This document shows positions 18,001-26,340 of a stretch of DNA of 64,000 nt, one piece after another (the stretch's first letter is position 1; the number at the start of each line of letters is the position of its first letter). Below the pieces are notes generated by a model, which did no database searches, was not told the origin of the DNA, and was given only the letters and a program-made list of their open reading frames with translations. Source of the DNA: Myxococcales bacterium (GTDB lineage Bacteria; Myxococcota_A; Polyangia; Nannocystales; Nannocystaceae); contig JACKDW010000024.1 in NCBI GenBank assembly GCA_020633295.1, positions 62,001-126,000 of the forward strand, given 5' to 3'. The position numbers and the translations under genes were made by a program.

Positions 18001-18763
18001 GGGGCGGGTGTGCGCGCTCGAGCACCCGACGCTGTCGCGCGACCCGGAGCACAACGCGACATGGTTTTTTGAGCAGATCGAAGCGAAGGTGCCGGGCGAC
18101 GCGCGGCTCGAGCTCGATCTCCTGGGCTACTCGCGCGGCGGCGTCGTGTGCCGCACGCTCGCCGCGTGGGCGCCGACGCGGGCGCGCGGGCGCGTGCGCG
18201 TGCGCCGGGTGATCAGCGTCGGCGCGCCGCACCGCGGCACGCCGCTGGCGGAGCCGGACAACCTCGGGCTGTTCCTCTCGGTGTGGACCAACGCGCTCAA
18301 CCTCGTGCCGATCCCGATCGGGCCCGACGTCCTCGCGGGCGTGCTCGAGCTGGCCAAGGAGGCGACGGTCGGCACGGCCAAGCACCTGCCGGGGCTGCAG
18401 GCGATGGCGCCGAGGAGCCCGCTGCTCACGCGCCTGCGCGCGGTCGAGGAGACGCGCCCCGCCCCGCTCACGCACTTCGCCGTCAGCTCGCGCTACGGCC
18501 CGGGGCGCGCGACGGACGAGAGCCGGCTGCGACGGCGGCTGCGACGGTTGGCCGGTGAGACGTTCGCGCGCTTCGTGTTCAAGGAGCCCTGCGATCTCGT
18601 CGTGCCGACCGGGGGGGTGTACGAGGATAAGGATCACCCGCACTTCCCGATCCCGATCGACCGCCGGCTCGTGCTCGGCGAGGACGATCGCGACGGCGTC
18701 GACCACACGGCGTACTTCGCGGTGCCCGCGGTGCGCGAGCAGCTGCTGCGCTGGCTCGCGTAG
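15044..18763 (+). CDS. Caspase-like peptidase (C14) fused to alpha/beta hydrolase
   Basis: Two-enzyme fusion of 1,239 residues. The N-terminal metacaspase-type domain (about 1-290) starts HALLIGINRYP and has both catalytic residues: His84 in YSGHGS and Cys143 in VFDCCHSGS. The middle (about 300-800) has a beta-rich part (VIHNDGDVDVFISLLEFG) resembling domains that often follow bacterial caspases. The C-terminal domain (about 950-1239) is an alpha/beta hydrolase: oxyanion-type LMLVHGTQS, nucleophile Ser1030 in LLGYSRGG, SVGAPHRGTPL, and a late His in GVDHTAYF. No signal peptide or membrane segment, so probably cytoplasmic. GTG 15044 begins exactly at the caspase fold. Bacterial caspases commonly act in regulated suicide or defence; that role here is inference. 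There is no obvious sensor partner next door. Confidence 0.82.
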   Translation: MPDRHALLIGINRYPKIRGAELAGCHNDVELMRSLLERRFSFPPRNLEILLDEQATQAGIRAAFARLIARVSRDDIAYVHYSGHGSRLRDPSRPDRVIESLVPHDSGRSPLGPNRDILDRELDAWVRQLDDAGARVVLVFDCCHSGSVTRDVAMGMAAARARQIPPDYRDPGTSYEGARTGAEDTTRDIIFEARKRLSGWLSESREALLIAACRAEEKACEHAATVGDAIVRHGALTYFLAQALARARPDASWGSVFETIAPKITAAHPLQHPLLEGRPWTALFPDASSRSSAEDGQGRSEVARREHADDWGLLARAVTRIDGDEVTIAGGAAHGLVVGSLWDVYAPFVVRPGAGDEPIALVQLTRVGACAATGVIRERPGGAAVEPGARMLERATPPRHPPLAIHIDLPEGSSRDALARELSSSPALRVIDPYTDPADLRVRLVPARSVAVDGDPCPLLGTVRQSSWAVVGPDGRLAARLIPVGGDAPSVLLGALESVARFRRFMALESPQAGGALDRRVRLELRRGAPDERGRTRFVAARPEPRLGAIVFEEGDLADFVIHNDGDVDVFISLLEFGADLSTRLMLPYLDVAPYTTQSRLLRAGESLSVARYFECPEGLPLHLPDGFPWAAEPGSEADTGQMTFKLLVTRARTDFSSVVQGATRSGMSMHPLEAELAALASATRSFIPRTRARGRDHDWAVITRTVVVQRPARDVRLDPEGAPVIVVPGVALSSPGLVGSLRGARGEPARTRDLEPEDPQARALEDALTLTGARAVATIELHEARAEPTRALASPREQLGEPCVSLLVEGPEPGWAQVVLSRDADGFTRWILPTPPDDAPARDGDETRALAEPQRFEIPLSPAGADGTRSLLGAIGKHVLKLLAVKLTERAAKWGASAVGRWEERVRPYCVRSFTARDYRELSPRTHAVVTGARATRARELSAAQWRQLACGRALMLVHGTQSSAAESFAELDGATVDALHRLYEGRVCALEHPTLSRDPEHNATWFFEQIEAKVPGDARLELDLLGYSRGGVVCRTLAAWAPTRARGRVRVRRVISVGAPHRGTPLAEPDNLGLFLSVWTNALNLVPIPIGPDVLAGVLELAKEATVGTAKHLPGLQAMAPRSPLLTRLRAVEETRPAPLTHFAVSSRYGPGRATDESRLRRRLRRLAGETFARFVFKEPCDLVVPTGGVYEDKDHPHFPIPIDRRLVLGEDDRDGVDHTAYFAVPAVREQLLRWLA

Positions 18764-18770
18764 CCACTCC

Positions 18771-18784
18771 TGTCTCTACAGACA
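18771..18784. promoter_or_regulatory. Palindrome TGTC-N6-GACA (TGTCTCTACAGACA)
   Basis: Perfect inverted repeat 8 bp after the stop of the caspase fusion, in a locally AT-rich patch (tatttaactcc). One of six exact matches to TGTC-N6-GACA in the window. The arms are too short for a strong terminator, so a protein-binding site is more likely. Confidence 0.5.
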
Positions 18785-18997
18785 TATTTAACTCCTGTCG
18801 GCCAGACCCTCACGGTCGAAATGTGGCTGCACAGCCGGCGTGCTCCCGCCATCCTCCGTCCTCGTCACGACATGGCGTACCGCGCGGTGACGCCGACGAG
18901 CGCGCAGCCGCGGCGCTCGACGCTCGACGGCTGAGCTGTCGACGCGCGCGACGCTTGGCGCGGGGCTGGAGGGCGCTCGTGTACTCGAGGAGCGGCC

Positions 18998-19666
18998 CTA
19001 GAAGTGGGCGACCGGGCCGATGCCGAAGCACGGCGCGTGCTCGATCCCGTGATCGGTGACCAGCAGCGTGTAGTCGAGCTCGATGTCGACGCCGAAGGAG
19101 CGCGTGAACCACAGGTAGACGCCGCTCGCGGCGGTCATCCCGAGCAGCACCTCGCGCTCATCGCCTTCGGTGACGAGCTCGAGCGCCGGGCCGCCGCCGA
19201 TGTACGGGGTGACGCGGTGATGGGCGTGGAACGCCCGCTTGAGCAGGATGTCCATGGGCGCGACGTGGACGTCGCCCGAGGTCACGAGCGCGAACTGGAT
19301 TTCGAACTCGAGCTTGTTGCGCAGCAGCTCGCGCTCGTAGAACACGCTGCCGCCGAAGAAAGGCGACTGCTCGACCTCGGGGGGCTCCTCGCCCTCCTCG
19401 GCGTGGGCGCGCGCGATCGTCACGAGCCCGATCAGCTTGCCGCCGAGCAGGTTGCGGGTGTGCTCCTTGTGGTGCCCGCCGTGGACGCGGCCCTCGGGCT
19501 CCTCGTCGTCGCCTGCGGGCTCGAGCGCGTGCCCGGCGGGCCCCTCGACTTCGCGGTCGCCTTCGTCCGCGCGGGCCTCCGCGACGCAGGCGAGCGCGAG
19601 CGCGGCCGTCAGCGCGGCGACGCGGCGCCCGGGCGGAGGAGCTGTGGCGTATGGCGGGCGCGTCAC
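18998..19666 (-). CDS. Secreted protein, probable small outer-membrane barrel
   Basis: Hypothetical protein of 222 residues. GTG 19666 gives a signal peptide (RRVAALTAALALACVAEARA, cleaved before DEG) and a short acidic, His-containing segment (HGGHHKEHT). The rest alternates hydrophobic and polar residues in strand-like blocks (LEFEIQFALVTSGDVHVAP, VTPYIGGGPALELVTEG, GVDIELDYTLLVTDHGIE) and ends in GPVAHF with a terminal Phe, as outer-membrane barrels do. It diverges from the EEP lipoprotein gene. The 234 bp on its other side (18764-18997) hold only the TGTC palindrome. Confidence 0.6.
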   Translation of the reverse strand: MTRPPYATAPPPGRRVAALTAALALACVAEARADEGDREVEGPAGHALEPAGDDEEPEGRVHGGHHKEHTRNLLGGKLIGLVTIARAHAEEGEEPPEVEQSPFFGGSVFYERELLRNKLEFEIQFALVTSGDVHVAPMDILLKRAFHAHHRVTPYIGGGPALELVTEGDEREVLLGMTAASGVYLWFTRSFGVDIELDYTLLVTDHGIEHAPCFGIGPVAHF

Positions 19667-19798
19667 GGCGAGAGTCCCGGTTCACCGACCATAACCGACC
19701 GCGCGGCGGCGACGTTACGCGGCGCGCCCACGCGTGTTGGCTTGCGCGTGAATTCGGTCTACACGTAGGCCGCGCGCGACAGCGCGTGCTGGAACGCG

Positions 19799-21397
19799 AT
19801 GCCACGCCGACGCCCCACCTCCCCAGGCCGCCCCCGCGCCGCGACGTCGGCCTTGCTCTCGCGGGTCTCGTGGGTCTCGCTGGTCTCGCTGGTCGCGTGC
19901 GCCGGCGAGACGCCGTCCCAGGAGCCCGTCGCGGCGCCGACGATCCCCGTCGTCGACTCGCCGCGCGTCGCCACGCCGCCCCTCGAGCCCGCGCGCGCGC
20001 CCGCGGGCCCCGGCGATCCGAGCGTCGCCGTGGTCTTCGACGGCGACACGCGCGAGTGGCCCGAGGGCGTGCTGGCGACCTACGATCGCGCGTACCTCTA
20101 CCTCCGCTTCGCGCCCTCGGGCGCGCCGTGGACCCTGCAGGCCGGCCCGGTGACGACGGTGATCTCGCTCGATGTCGACGCGTCGGCCGAGACCGGGCGC
20201 GCGCGCGACGGCGGCGAGCTGGGCCCGCTGGGCGTCGACCTCGAGATCCAGCTGTCGCCGGGGGACACCGGGGTCGCGCCGGGGCGCGGCGTGCAGGTCA
20301 CGAGCTTCGACGCGAGCGGGCGCGCCCACGCGTCGAGCCACGCCGAGGTCGGCTTCTCGTTCGCGCCCACGTACGCGTCGGCGACCTACGAGGCGCGCGT
20401 CCGCCGGGCGCCCTCGGGCGCGCTGCCGCGCGGGATCGCGGGGCCCGTGCGCGCGCTCGTGGAGACGCGCGGGCGCGCTGCCGCGGCTCGCTCCCTGCGC
20501 GAGGAGGTGCGCCTCGACGTCGGCGGCCTCGCGGGCGCGCCGCTGGCGGGCGGCATCCCGGCGGCGCCACCGTCTGGCCTTCGCGTCATGTCCTATAACG
20601 TGCTGCGGACCAGCCCGCGCGCGACGCCGCGGCCCTTCGCGCGGGTCATCCGCGCGCTGCGACCCGACGTGCTGCTCGTGCAGGAGTGGGACGGCTTCGA
20701 CGCCCGCGCGCTGCACCGGTGGGCGAGCGAGCAGCTCGGCGCCCCCTGGGGCGCGGGCGACTGGTACACGCACAGCGCCCCGCAGGACGGCGTCGCGCTG
20801 ATCAGCGCCCACCCGATCGAGCGCGCGCTCGCGATCGACCTGCCCCGCGGCGCGGGCGGCGGGCGACCGCGCTTCGCCGGCGCGATCATCCGCACCCCGC
20901 TGGGGCGCGGGCTGTTCGCCAGCGTGCACCTCAAGTGCTGCGGCACGCTCGGCAGCCCCGAGGACGAGCAGCGCGTCGCCGAGGCCACGGCGATCTACGC
21001 CCGCGCCCAGGCGCTGCAGCGCGAGCACGGGCTCGACTTCGTGGTCATCGGCGGCGACCTCAACCTGGTCGGCTCACGCGCGCCCCTCGACGCGCTCACC
21101 GGGCGCGAGCGCGCCGCGGCCAGCGCCGACGCGCCGCTGCGCGTCACGACCCCGTACGTGCTCGGCGACGGCGGCTGTCACACCTGGCGCGGCGACGCCG
21201 AGAGCCCGTTCTCCCCCGGGCGGCTCGACTACGTGGTCGCGACCGCGTCGGCGCTGGCCGAGGCGCGCGCGTTCACGCTCGACAGCGGGCGGCTCTCGCC
21301 CGAGGCGCTCACGCGCTACGGCCTCGAGGCGACCGACACCGACGCCAGCGATCACCTCCCGCTCGTCGTCGAGCTGACGCGCCGCGCGTCGCCCTGA
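19799..21397 (+). CDS. Lipoprotein of the endonuclease/exonuclease/phosphatase (EEP) family
   Basis: Exported lipoprotein of 532 residues; lipobox in SLVSLVACAG. The N-terminal half (about 70-250) is beta-rich with a FDGDTREWPEGV start, like carbohydrate-binding or CBM9-type domains. The C-terminal half is an EEP phosphodiesterase with all landmarks: LRVMSYNVLR, the metal-binding Glu in LLVQEWDGF, SVHLKCCG, GGDLNLVG, and the catalytic Asp-His in DASDHLPLVVEL (around residues 516-519). Substrates in the family range from DNA to phosphoinositides and sphingomyelin, so the target is open. The 3' end overlaps the convergent methyltransferase pseudogene by 46 bp. Confidence 0.87.
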   Translation: MPRRRPTSPGRPRAATSALLSRVSWVSLVSLVACAGETPSQEPVAAPTIPVVDSPRVATPPLEPARAPAGPGDPSVAVVFDGDTREWPEGVLATYDRAYLYLRFAPSGAPWTLQAGPVTTVISLDVDASAETGRARDGGELGPLGVDLEIQLSPGDTGVAPGRGVQVTSFDASGRAHASSHAEVGFSFAPTYASATYEARVRRAPSGALPRGIAGPVRALVETRGRAAAARSLREEVRLDVGGLAGAPLAGGIPAAPPSGLRVMSYNVLRTSPRATPRPFARVIRALRPDVLLVQEWDGFDARALHRWASEQLGAPWGAGDWYTHSAPQDGVALISAHPIERALAIDLPRGAGGGRPRFAGAIIRTPLGRGLFASVHLKCCGTLGSPEDEQRVAEATAIYARAQALQREHGLDFVVIGGDLNLVGSRAPLDALTGRERAAASADAPLRVTTPYVLGDGGCHTWRGDAESPFSPGRLDYVVATASALAEARAFTLDSGRLSPEALTRYGLEATDTDASDHLPLVVELTRRASP

Positions 21398-24319
21398 CGC
21401 GCGCGGGCCTGGTTCAGCGCGAGCAGCCGCGCGAGCACCTCGCGCTGCAGCGCGGCGGGCCACTGCAGCCGCCACGGGCGTCGGCGGCCGCCGGCGCGCT
21501 CGACCGCGTAGCGCTCGCGGAACTCACAACATGCCTGTTCGGCCAGATCACTCCAGCCGTAGGCGCGCAGCGCCGCGTCGTCGAGCGCGGCGTGCAGGCG
21601 GCGCAGCGCCGCGATCTCCGGGTCGCGCGCGTCGGGGTCGTGGAACGCGTTGTACAGGCGCGTCAGGCCGCACGCGCGCGCGCGCATGAGCGCGCCGCGG
21701 CGCTCGTCGTAGGCGCGCCCGGCCTCCGAGAGCGCCGCGTCGCGCTCCCAGGCGGGCGGGAACGGGAAGGTGTCGAAGCAGTCCGAGGCCGTGTAGCGCA
21801 GGTCGTCCTTCATCGACGAGCCGAAGCGCCGCGCCCACAGCTCGTGCGCGCGCGACTGCAGCACCGCGAAGCCGGCGTCGCTGGCCAGCGCGATGACGAC
21901 GAGCGTCTTGTTGAGCACGTAGCGCGCGGGCACGCGCGCGATCGCGAGGTGCTTGGAGGTGTCGGCGAGCGCGAGCACCGTCTCGAGCCCGCGGGTGGCC
22001 TCGCGCAGCTCGGGGCGGTCCCGCCAGAACCGCCACCACGGCCAGCGCGCGACGGCGGGCGCGCGCCCGGCCCGGAACGGCTTGACGCGGCGCTCGACGA
22101 GCCGCAGCAGCGCGGGCCAGCGCCCCGCCTCCTCGAGGGACATGTCCTCGAAGTGGATGACGTAGCGGCTCGGCGCGAGCGTGGGCGCGTGGTTGAGCTC
22201 CTGACCGCCGAGGTAGGGGAAGATCCGCGCGCGCCGGCGCGGGTCCCCGGCGATCAGCGCGCGCATCACCGCGGTCGGGTTGGCGCCGGGGTTGCCGTCT
22301 TCGAACACGAAGCCGTCGGCGTAGGGCTCGAGGCCCTTGAACGCGCGCCCCGCGTTCTCGCGCAGGCGCGCGGGGCCGGCGTGCCCGCCCTCGGGGAGCA
22401 GCAGCGCGGTGACGCGCGCGACCGGCCGCCCGTCGAGCGTCGGCTGCAGGGTGCATGGCCCATGGGTCATATGCACGGCGCTGACGAGCACGACCGCGTC
22501 GCCCGGCCAGCGGATCCGACGCTCGGCGGCGTAGATCGTCGCGGGCGCGGGCGCGGGCGCGTCCGGGGGCGCGACGGTGACGAGCCCCCACGCGATCCCG
22601 CGACCGCAGCACAGCGGCTCGAGCCCGGCCTCGCGCGTGTCGCCCTGGGCGACCGTGTTGGTCGCGAGCAGGCCCAGCGCGCCGCCGGGGCGCAGCAGCG
22701 CGTACGCGCGGCGGAGGAAGTACGCGACGAGGTCGGCTTGCCCGCCGCCGCCGGGGTAGCGCGCGCGCAGGTAGTCGAGGTACGTCCGCGAGAGCGCCCG
22801 CGAGATGCGAACGCCCGCGAGGAACGGGGGGTTGCCGACGATCGCGTCGAAGCCCGGGCCGCCGGCGCGGTCGGGGTCGAAGACCTCGGGGAACGCGAGC
22901 GACCAGTGCAGCGGCGCGAGCGCGTGGGGACAGCGCGCGCGCGTCTCCGTGAACGCGCGCCGCAGGCTCGCGCGCGCCTCCTCGTCCCCGCGGCGCAGCG
23001 CGGCCGCGCGCGCGCGCAGCTCGAGCTCGCGCCGGCGCAGCTCGACGCGGGACGGCCCGCGCGTCCCGTCGAAGCGCGCGGCGATCAGCGCGTCGCCGAC
23101 GACGCGCGCCCCGCCGGATCCGCGCGCGTCCACCCTAGCTCTTCGCTCTCGACGACGCGCGCGAGCCTCGGCCGCGGTGACGCCGATGAGCGCGTCGCCG
23201 ACCCGCAGCCCGTGATCGACGAAGGTGAAGGGGCGCGTGTCCGCGGCGCACTCGAGCCACAGCGAGAGCGCCGCGATCCGCAGCGCGAGCGGGTCGAGAT
23301 CGACGCCGTGCAGGCAGCGCTCCGCGATCGCGACCCGATCCGCGCGGGCGCTCGCCGAGGTGCCGAGCGCGGCGCTCAGCGCCCGCAGGGTCGCCAGCAG
23401 CAGCGCGCGCGCACCCGGCGGCCGGATCGCAGACCCGCAGCGCGAGCACGCGCGCGCGCGCCGGCGCCGGACCGAGCGTCGACAGCACGGGCGCGAGCGT
23501 CCGCGCGACGATCTTCGTCGTCAGCGCGCGGGGCGTGTAGTGGGCCCCGGCGTCGCGCAGGCGCGGGTCGAGCACGGGGCGCGGCGCGCCGGCGGGCGAG
23601 CGCGCCGCGTCGAGCGACGCGCAGCCCTGCAGCGCCCGGGTCAGCGCTGCCGGGCTGCCCGCGCTGGCGAGCGCGGCCCTCGTCGCCCGCGGCAGCGCGT
23701 CGAGACCAATCTGCTTGCAAAGCCAGGTCGCGCGACGTCGCGGCGGGCGCGCGAGCACGGCCGCGAGCTCGACGACGACGCGCCACGGACCGAGCGCGAG
23801 CGCCGGCCCGGCGCAGCGGGCGAGCGACCAGCCGCGGAGGTGCTCGTAGACGGCGCCGAGGTGCTCGACCGGCAGCGCCGCGCTCGCGTCGTCACCTGTC
23901 TCATCAGTCAGTATCGCACGGAGGGCGCGCGCGACGCTGTCGTTGGGGAGCTGGGCGGCGTCGATCGACGACGTGCGCGCGGGGTCGAACAGCGCCCCGC
24001 CCCGCCGCTCGTGCTGCGCGCGGGACCAGGACGCGAGCGTGGCCCAGCCGCCGCGCGCCGCGCCCGACTCGAGCCCTCGCAGCAGCCCCGCGGGATCGAT
24101 CGTCGGCTCAACGAGCCCCCGCGCCCGCGCGAGCGTCAAGAACACCACCCGCGCCACGACGATCACGAGCGCGTCGCGTAGCTCGGCGAGCGAAGTCGCC
24201 CGCGCCGCCGCGTCGTCGCCCTCGCGCAGTCCGTCGAGCAGCGCGTGCAGGGCCCACGGCGCCCGTCCGGCGAGGACGCGCGCGCGCGCTTCTGGTGCGC
24301 GTGGCTCAGGCGGGCTCAT
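21352..24319 (-). pseudogene. Eco57I-type N6-adenine DNA methyltransferase, frameshifted at motif I
   Basis: Reads as one methyltransferase of about 985 residues split over two frames. The 5' part (24319 to about 23410) holds the N-terminal helical region and RDAGAHYTPRALTTKI, then LRVCDPAAG. The 3' part (to 21352) resumes with ALLLATLRAL, CLHGVDLDPLALRIAALSLW, motif IV as FDAIVGNPPFLAG, and a target-recognition region (YVLNKTLVVI, FPFPPAW). The break lies in the SAM-binding motif I: where DPAAGSGALLLATL is expected, the SG residues are replaced by a (GC)n run that shifts the frame. The second frame has no early start codon. It is either a decayed gene or an assembly error at the GC run. No restriction partner is adjacent. 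Confidence 0.8.
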
Positions 24320-24394
24320 CGCGGCGTACCGCGCGAGTGTGCCACAGCCCGTCGCGCGCCGCGGGCCGACGGCGCGACCGAGCGCGCGCGCGTT

Positions 24395-24400
24395 TATACT
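24395..24400 (+). promoter_or_regulatory. -10-like TATACT 7 nt before ATG
   Basis: TATACT is followed by 7 nt and the ATG at 24408; no ribosome-binding site fits between them. One of the clearest leaderless-type arrangements here. Confidence 0.55.
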
Positions 24401-24407
24401 CACGGAC

Positions 24408-24794
24408 ATGGCGCGCCGCCTCGCTCCGTCCCTCGCCCTCGCCCTCATCGCCCTGACGCCGCTGACGAACGCCCGCGCCGCCGAGGGCGACGCGGGCCGC
24501 ATGATCGAGTGGACCGAGAACGGACCCAACGCGTCGCCGGGCGGCTACCACGGGCGCGTCATGGTGCTCGAGGCCGACGGCACGCGACGCTCGTATCACT
24601 GGGGCGGATCGCTGTGCAGCCACGTGCAATTCGAGGAGACGCTCGTGCGCCGCCTGTTCGACGTGTTCCGCTCGGGCGCGCGGCTGCGCGTGGCGGCGCA
24701 GTACCGGTTCTCGACCTATGAGCCCACGGGCGCCGCGCGCTCGCGGGAGCCGTCGCGCTGTATCGTCGGCTTCACGCTGACGCCGGCGCAGTGA
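24408..24794 (+). CDS. Small secreted hypothetical protein
   Basis: Exported protein of 128 residues without a recognised family. The signal peptide (RRLAPSLALALIALTPLTNARA, then AEG) is clear from ATG 24408. The mature part has MIEWTENGPNASPGGYHG, YHWGGSLCSHVQFEETLVRR and ends CIVGFTLTPAQ; its two Cys residues could form a disulphide. It diverges from the broken methyltransferase with an 88-bp gap. Confidence 0.65.
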   Translation: MARRLAPSLALALIALTPLTNARAAEGDAGRMIEWTENGPNASPGGYHGRVMVLEADGTRRSYHWGGSLCSHVQFEETLVRRLFDVFRSGARLRVAAQYRFSTYEPTGAARSREPSRCIVGFTLTPAQ

Positions 24795-24918
24795 GCCGCG
24801 TCGACGATCGCGAGGACGCCGCTGGGGCGCGCCCGAGGCCGGCGCGGGTCCGCCCACGCGCGGCGCGGCGCCTGGACGCGCGGCGCGGTCTGCTAGGATC
24901 GTCCTGCATCCGCGAGCC

Positions 24919-25173
24919 ATGGACGCCAACAAGCTCATCGTCCTGCAGTCGATCGACTACGCCATCCACCCGCACTGCGGGATCTGCGGCTGGTCCGACC
25001 TCTCCGCCGACGGCTGGGGCTACTGCGACGCGCACGAGTACGAGCACCGCAAGCACTCCGAGCAGCGCAGCCGCCTCAGCGTCCACCGCAGCGGCTCGTG
25101 CCCGGAGTTCTCGCTCGACGAGCAGAAGCTCGCGGCGCTCGGCCTGCACGCGTTCCGCGAGTTCGTGCGCTGA
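24919..25173 (+). CDS. Small Cys/His-rich hypothetical protein
   Basis: 84-residue cytoplasmic protein. CGIC near residue 20 is followed by a WG-Y-CDAHEYEHRKH stretch with further Cys and His, which suggests a small zinc-binding site. A TAGGAT element at 24894-24899 lies 19 nt before the ATG. Function unknown. Confidence 0.6.
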   Translation: MDANKLIVLQSIDYAIHPHCGICGWSDLSADGWGYCDAHEYEHRKHSEQRSRLSVHRSGSCPEFSLDEQKLAALGLHAFREFVR

Positions 25174-25176
25174 CGG

Positions 25177-25377
25177 TCAGCTCGGCGGGCTCGCAAGCTC
25201 CTGACCTCTCGTTCCTGTCTGTTGGATCAGCTCCTCGAGCGCCTGAATCGCGCCCGAGATCCGCAGCATCGTGCGCTCCACCTCGCCGCGGCGCGTCTCG
25301 AGATCCGCGAGCAGCCGCTTGCCTGACTCGTGCTCCTCGCGCAGCGTGGCGATCCGTGCCTCAATACGTTCCTTCAT
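25177..25377 (-). CDS. Short coiled-coil protein
   Basis: 66 residues, almost entirely heptad-like (MKERIEARIATLREEHESGK, LLADLETRRGEVERTMLRI), ending in a Pro/Ser tail. It probably forms a helical dimer. The start is ATG 25377 with a weak GGGAG upstream. It converges with the preceding Cys/His-rich gene 3 bp away. Function unknown. Confidence 0.6.
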   Translation of the reverse strand: MKERIEARIATLREEHESGKRLLADLETRRGEVERTMLRISGAIQALEELIQQTGTRGQELASPPS

Positions 25378-25477
25378 AGTGTCGCTCCCACGCGCGATCT
25401 TGACCCGCGCGCGCCCCCCAGGGTACATCGGCGTCACGACGCGGGGTCGCGTATATTCCGTTCGCGAGACTACAGGG

Positions 25478-26049
25478 ATGCGAGCCGCGATCTGGGGGCT
25501 GCTGCGTGCGTCCGACGCCGAGGTGCTCGCTGCCGCGGTCCAGACGCTCGCGCGTCGACACGGCACGCGGACCTTCACGCCGCACGTGACCGTGCTCGGC
25601 GGGCTCACGCTCCGCGGCGACGAGCCCTCGCGCGAGCTGCTGACGCGCGCGCGCGAGCTCGCGGCGAGCGTCGCGGCCTTCGACGTCGAGGCGAGCGCGC
25701 CGCAGCACAGCGCGGCGCCGCTGCGCGCGGTCGTGCTGCCGCTCGCGCCCACGCCTGAGCTGCTCGCGCTGCGCCGAACGCTGCGCGAGCTCGGGTGCGC
25801 GGCGCCGAGGCGCGCTCGCCCAGCGCCGGAGGCGACTACTCGCCGCACATCAGCCTGCTCTACGGCGCGCTGCCGTCGGCCACTCGCGCCGCGATCGCGC
25901 GCGACGAGCTCGCGCGCGCGCTCGCCCGGCGCTGGACGATCGACGCGCTCGCGCTCGTCAGCGCGGGCGCGTCGACGTGGCGCGACGTGACCCGCTGGCG
26001 CGAGCTCGGACGGGTCGCGCTCGCGGGCGCGCCGGAGCGCGCCGGCTAG
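25478..26049 (+). pseudogene. 2'-5' RNA ligase-like 2H phosphoesterase, frameshifted
   Basis: Two-histidine phosphoesterase of about 190 residues. The first half (ATG 25478) contains the first HxTx motif in TFTPHVTVLGG. The second HxSx motif, DYSPHISLLYGALP, and the C-terminal helix lie in another frame (from about 25800). Each half looks like normal coding sequence and both catalytic motifs are intact, so a single indel between 25790 and 25850 explains the split. Members hydrolyse or ligate 2'-5' linkages or cyclic phosphates of RNA/ADP-ribose products. Sequencing error is as likely as true decay. Confidence 0.75.
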
Positions 26050-26096
26050 CGCGGCGACACCTCATGTCCCCATGGTCATGTTCGTCGCGCGCGTGG

Positions 26097-26297
26097 TCAC
26101 ACGTACACGTCGAACTCCTTCCCGCAGTGCGGGCACTCGTAGTAGTGCTCGACCTCGGTGTCCGAGGCCGGCGTGTACGGGTTGCCGTGCGTCACCGTGC
26201 TGCCGACGTAGTACACGCCGCGCTTGTGGCACTTCCGGCACTGCTTGTCCTTCTCGAATTCCCGCGTTGATCCTCGTCCGCCCCAATTCGCGCCCAT
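26097..26297 (-). CDS. Small zinc-ribbon protein
   Basis: 66 residues with two CxxC knuckles (CRKCHKRG and CPHCGKEF) about 30 residues apart, the layout of a zinc ribbon. A GAGGAGGG Shine-Dalgarno lies upstream of ATG 26297. It may bind nucleic acid or protein; no specific family is recognised. Confidence 0.7.
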   Translation of the reverse strand: MGANWGGRGSTREFEKDKQCRKCHKRGVYYVGSTVTHGNPYTPASDTEVEHYYECPHCGKEFDVYV

Positions 26298-26340
26298 CGT
26301 CGTCCCTCCTCTGCGGCGCCGCGCCGCCCTGCTCGCCCCG

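Noticed and set aside
18764..18810. Intrinsic terminator after the caspase fusion
   Set aside because: The stem is only five bases and AT-rich and is not followed by a T-run; an operator-like palindrome is a better description.
21352..23133. Separate small methyltransferase gene starting at GTG 23133
   Set aside because: Coding similarity (CLHGVDLDPLALRIAALSLW) continues upstream of that GTG in the same frame, so it is the 3' part of a frameshifted gene.
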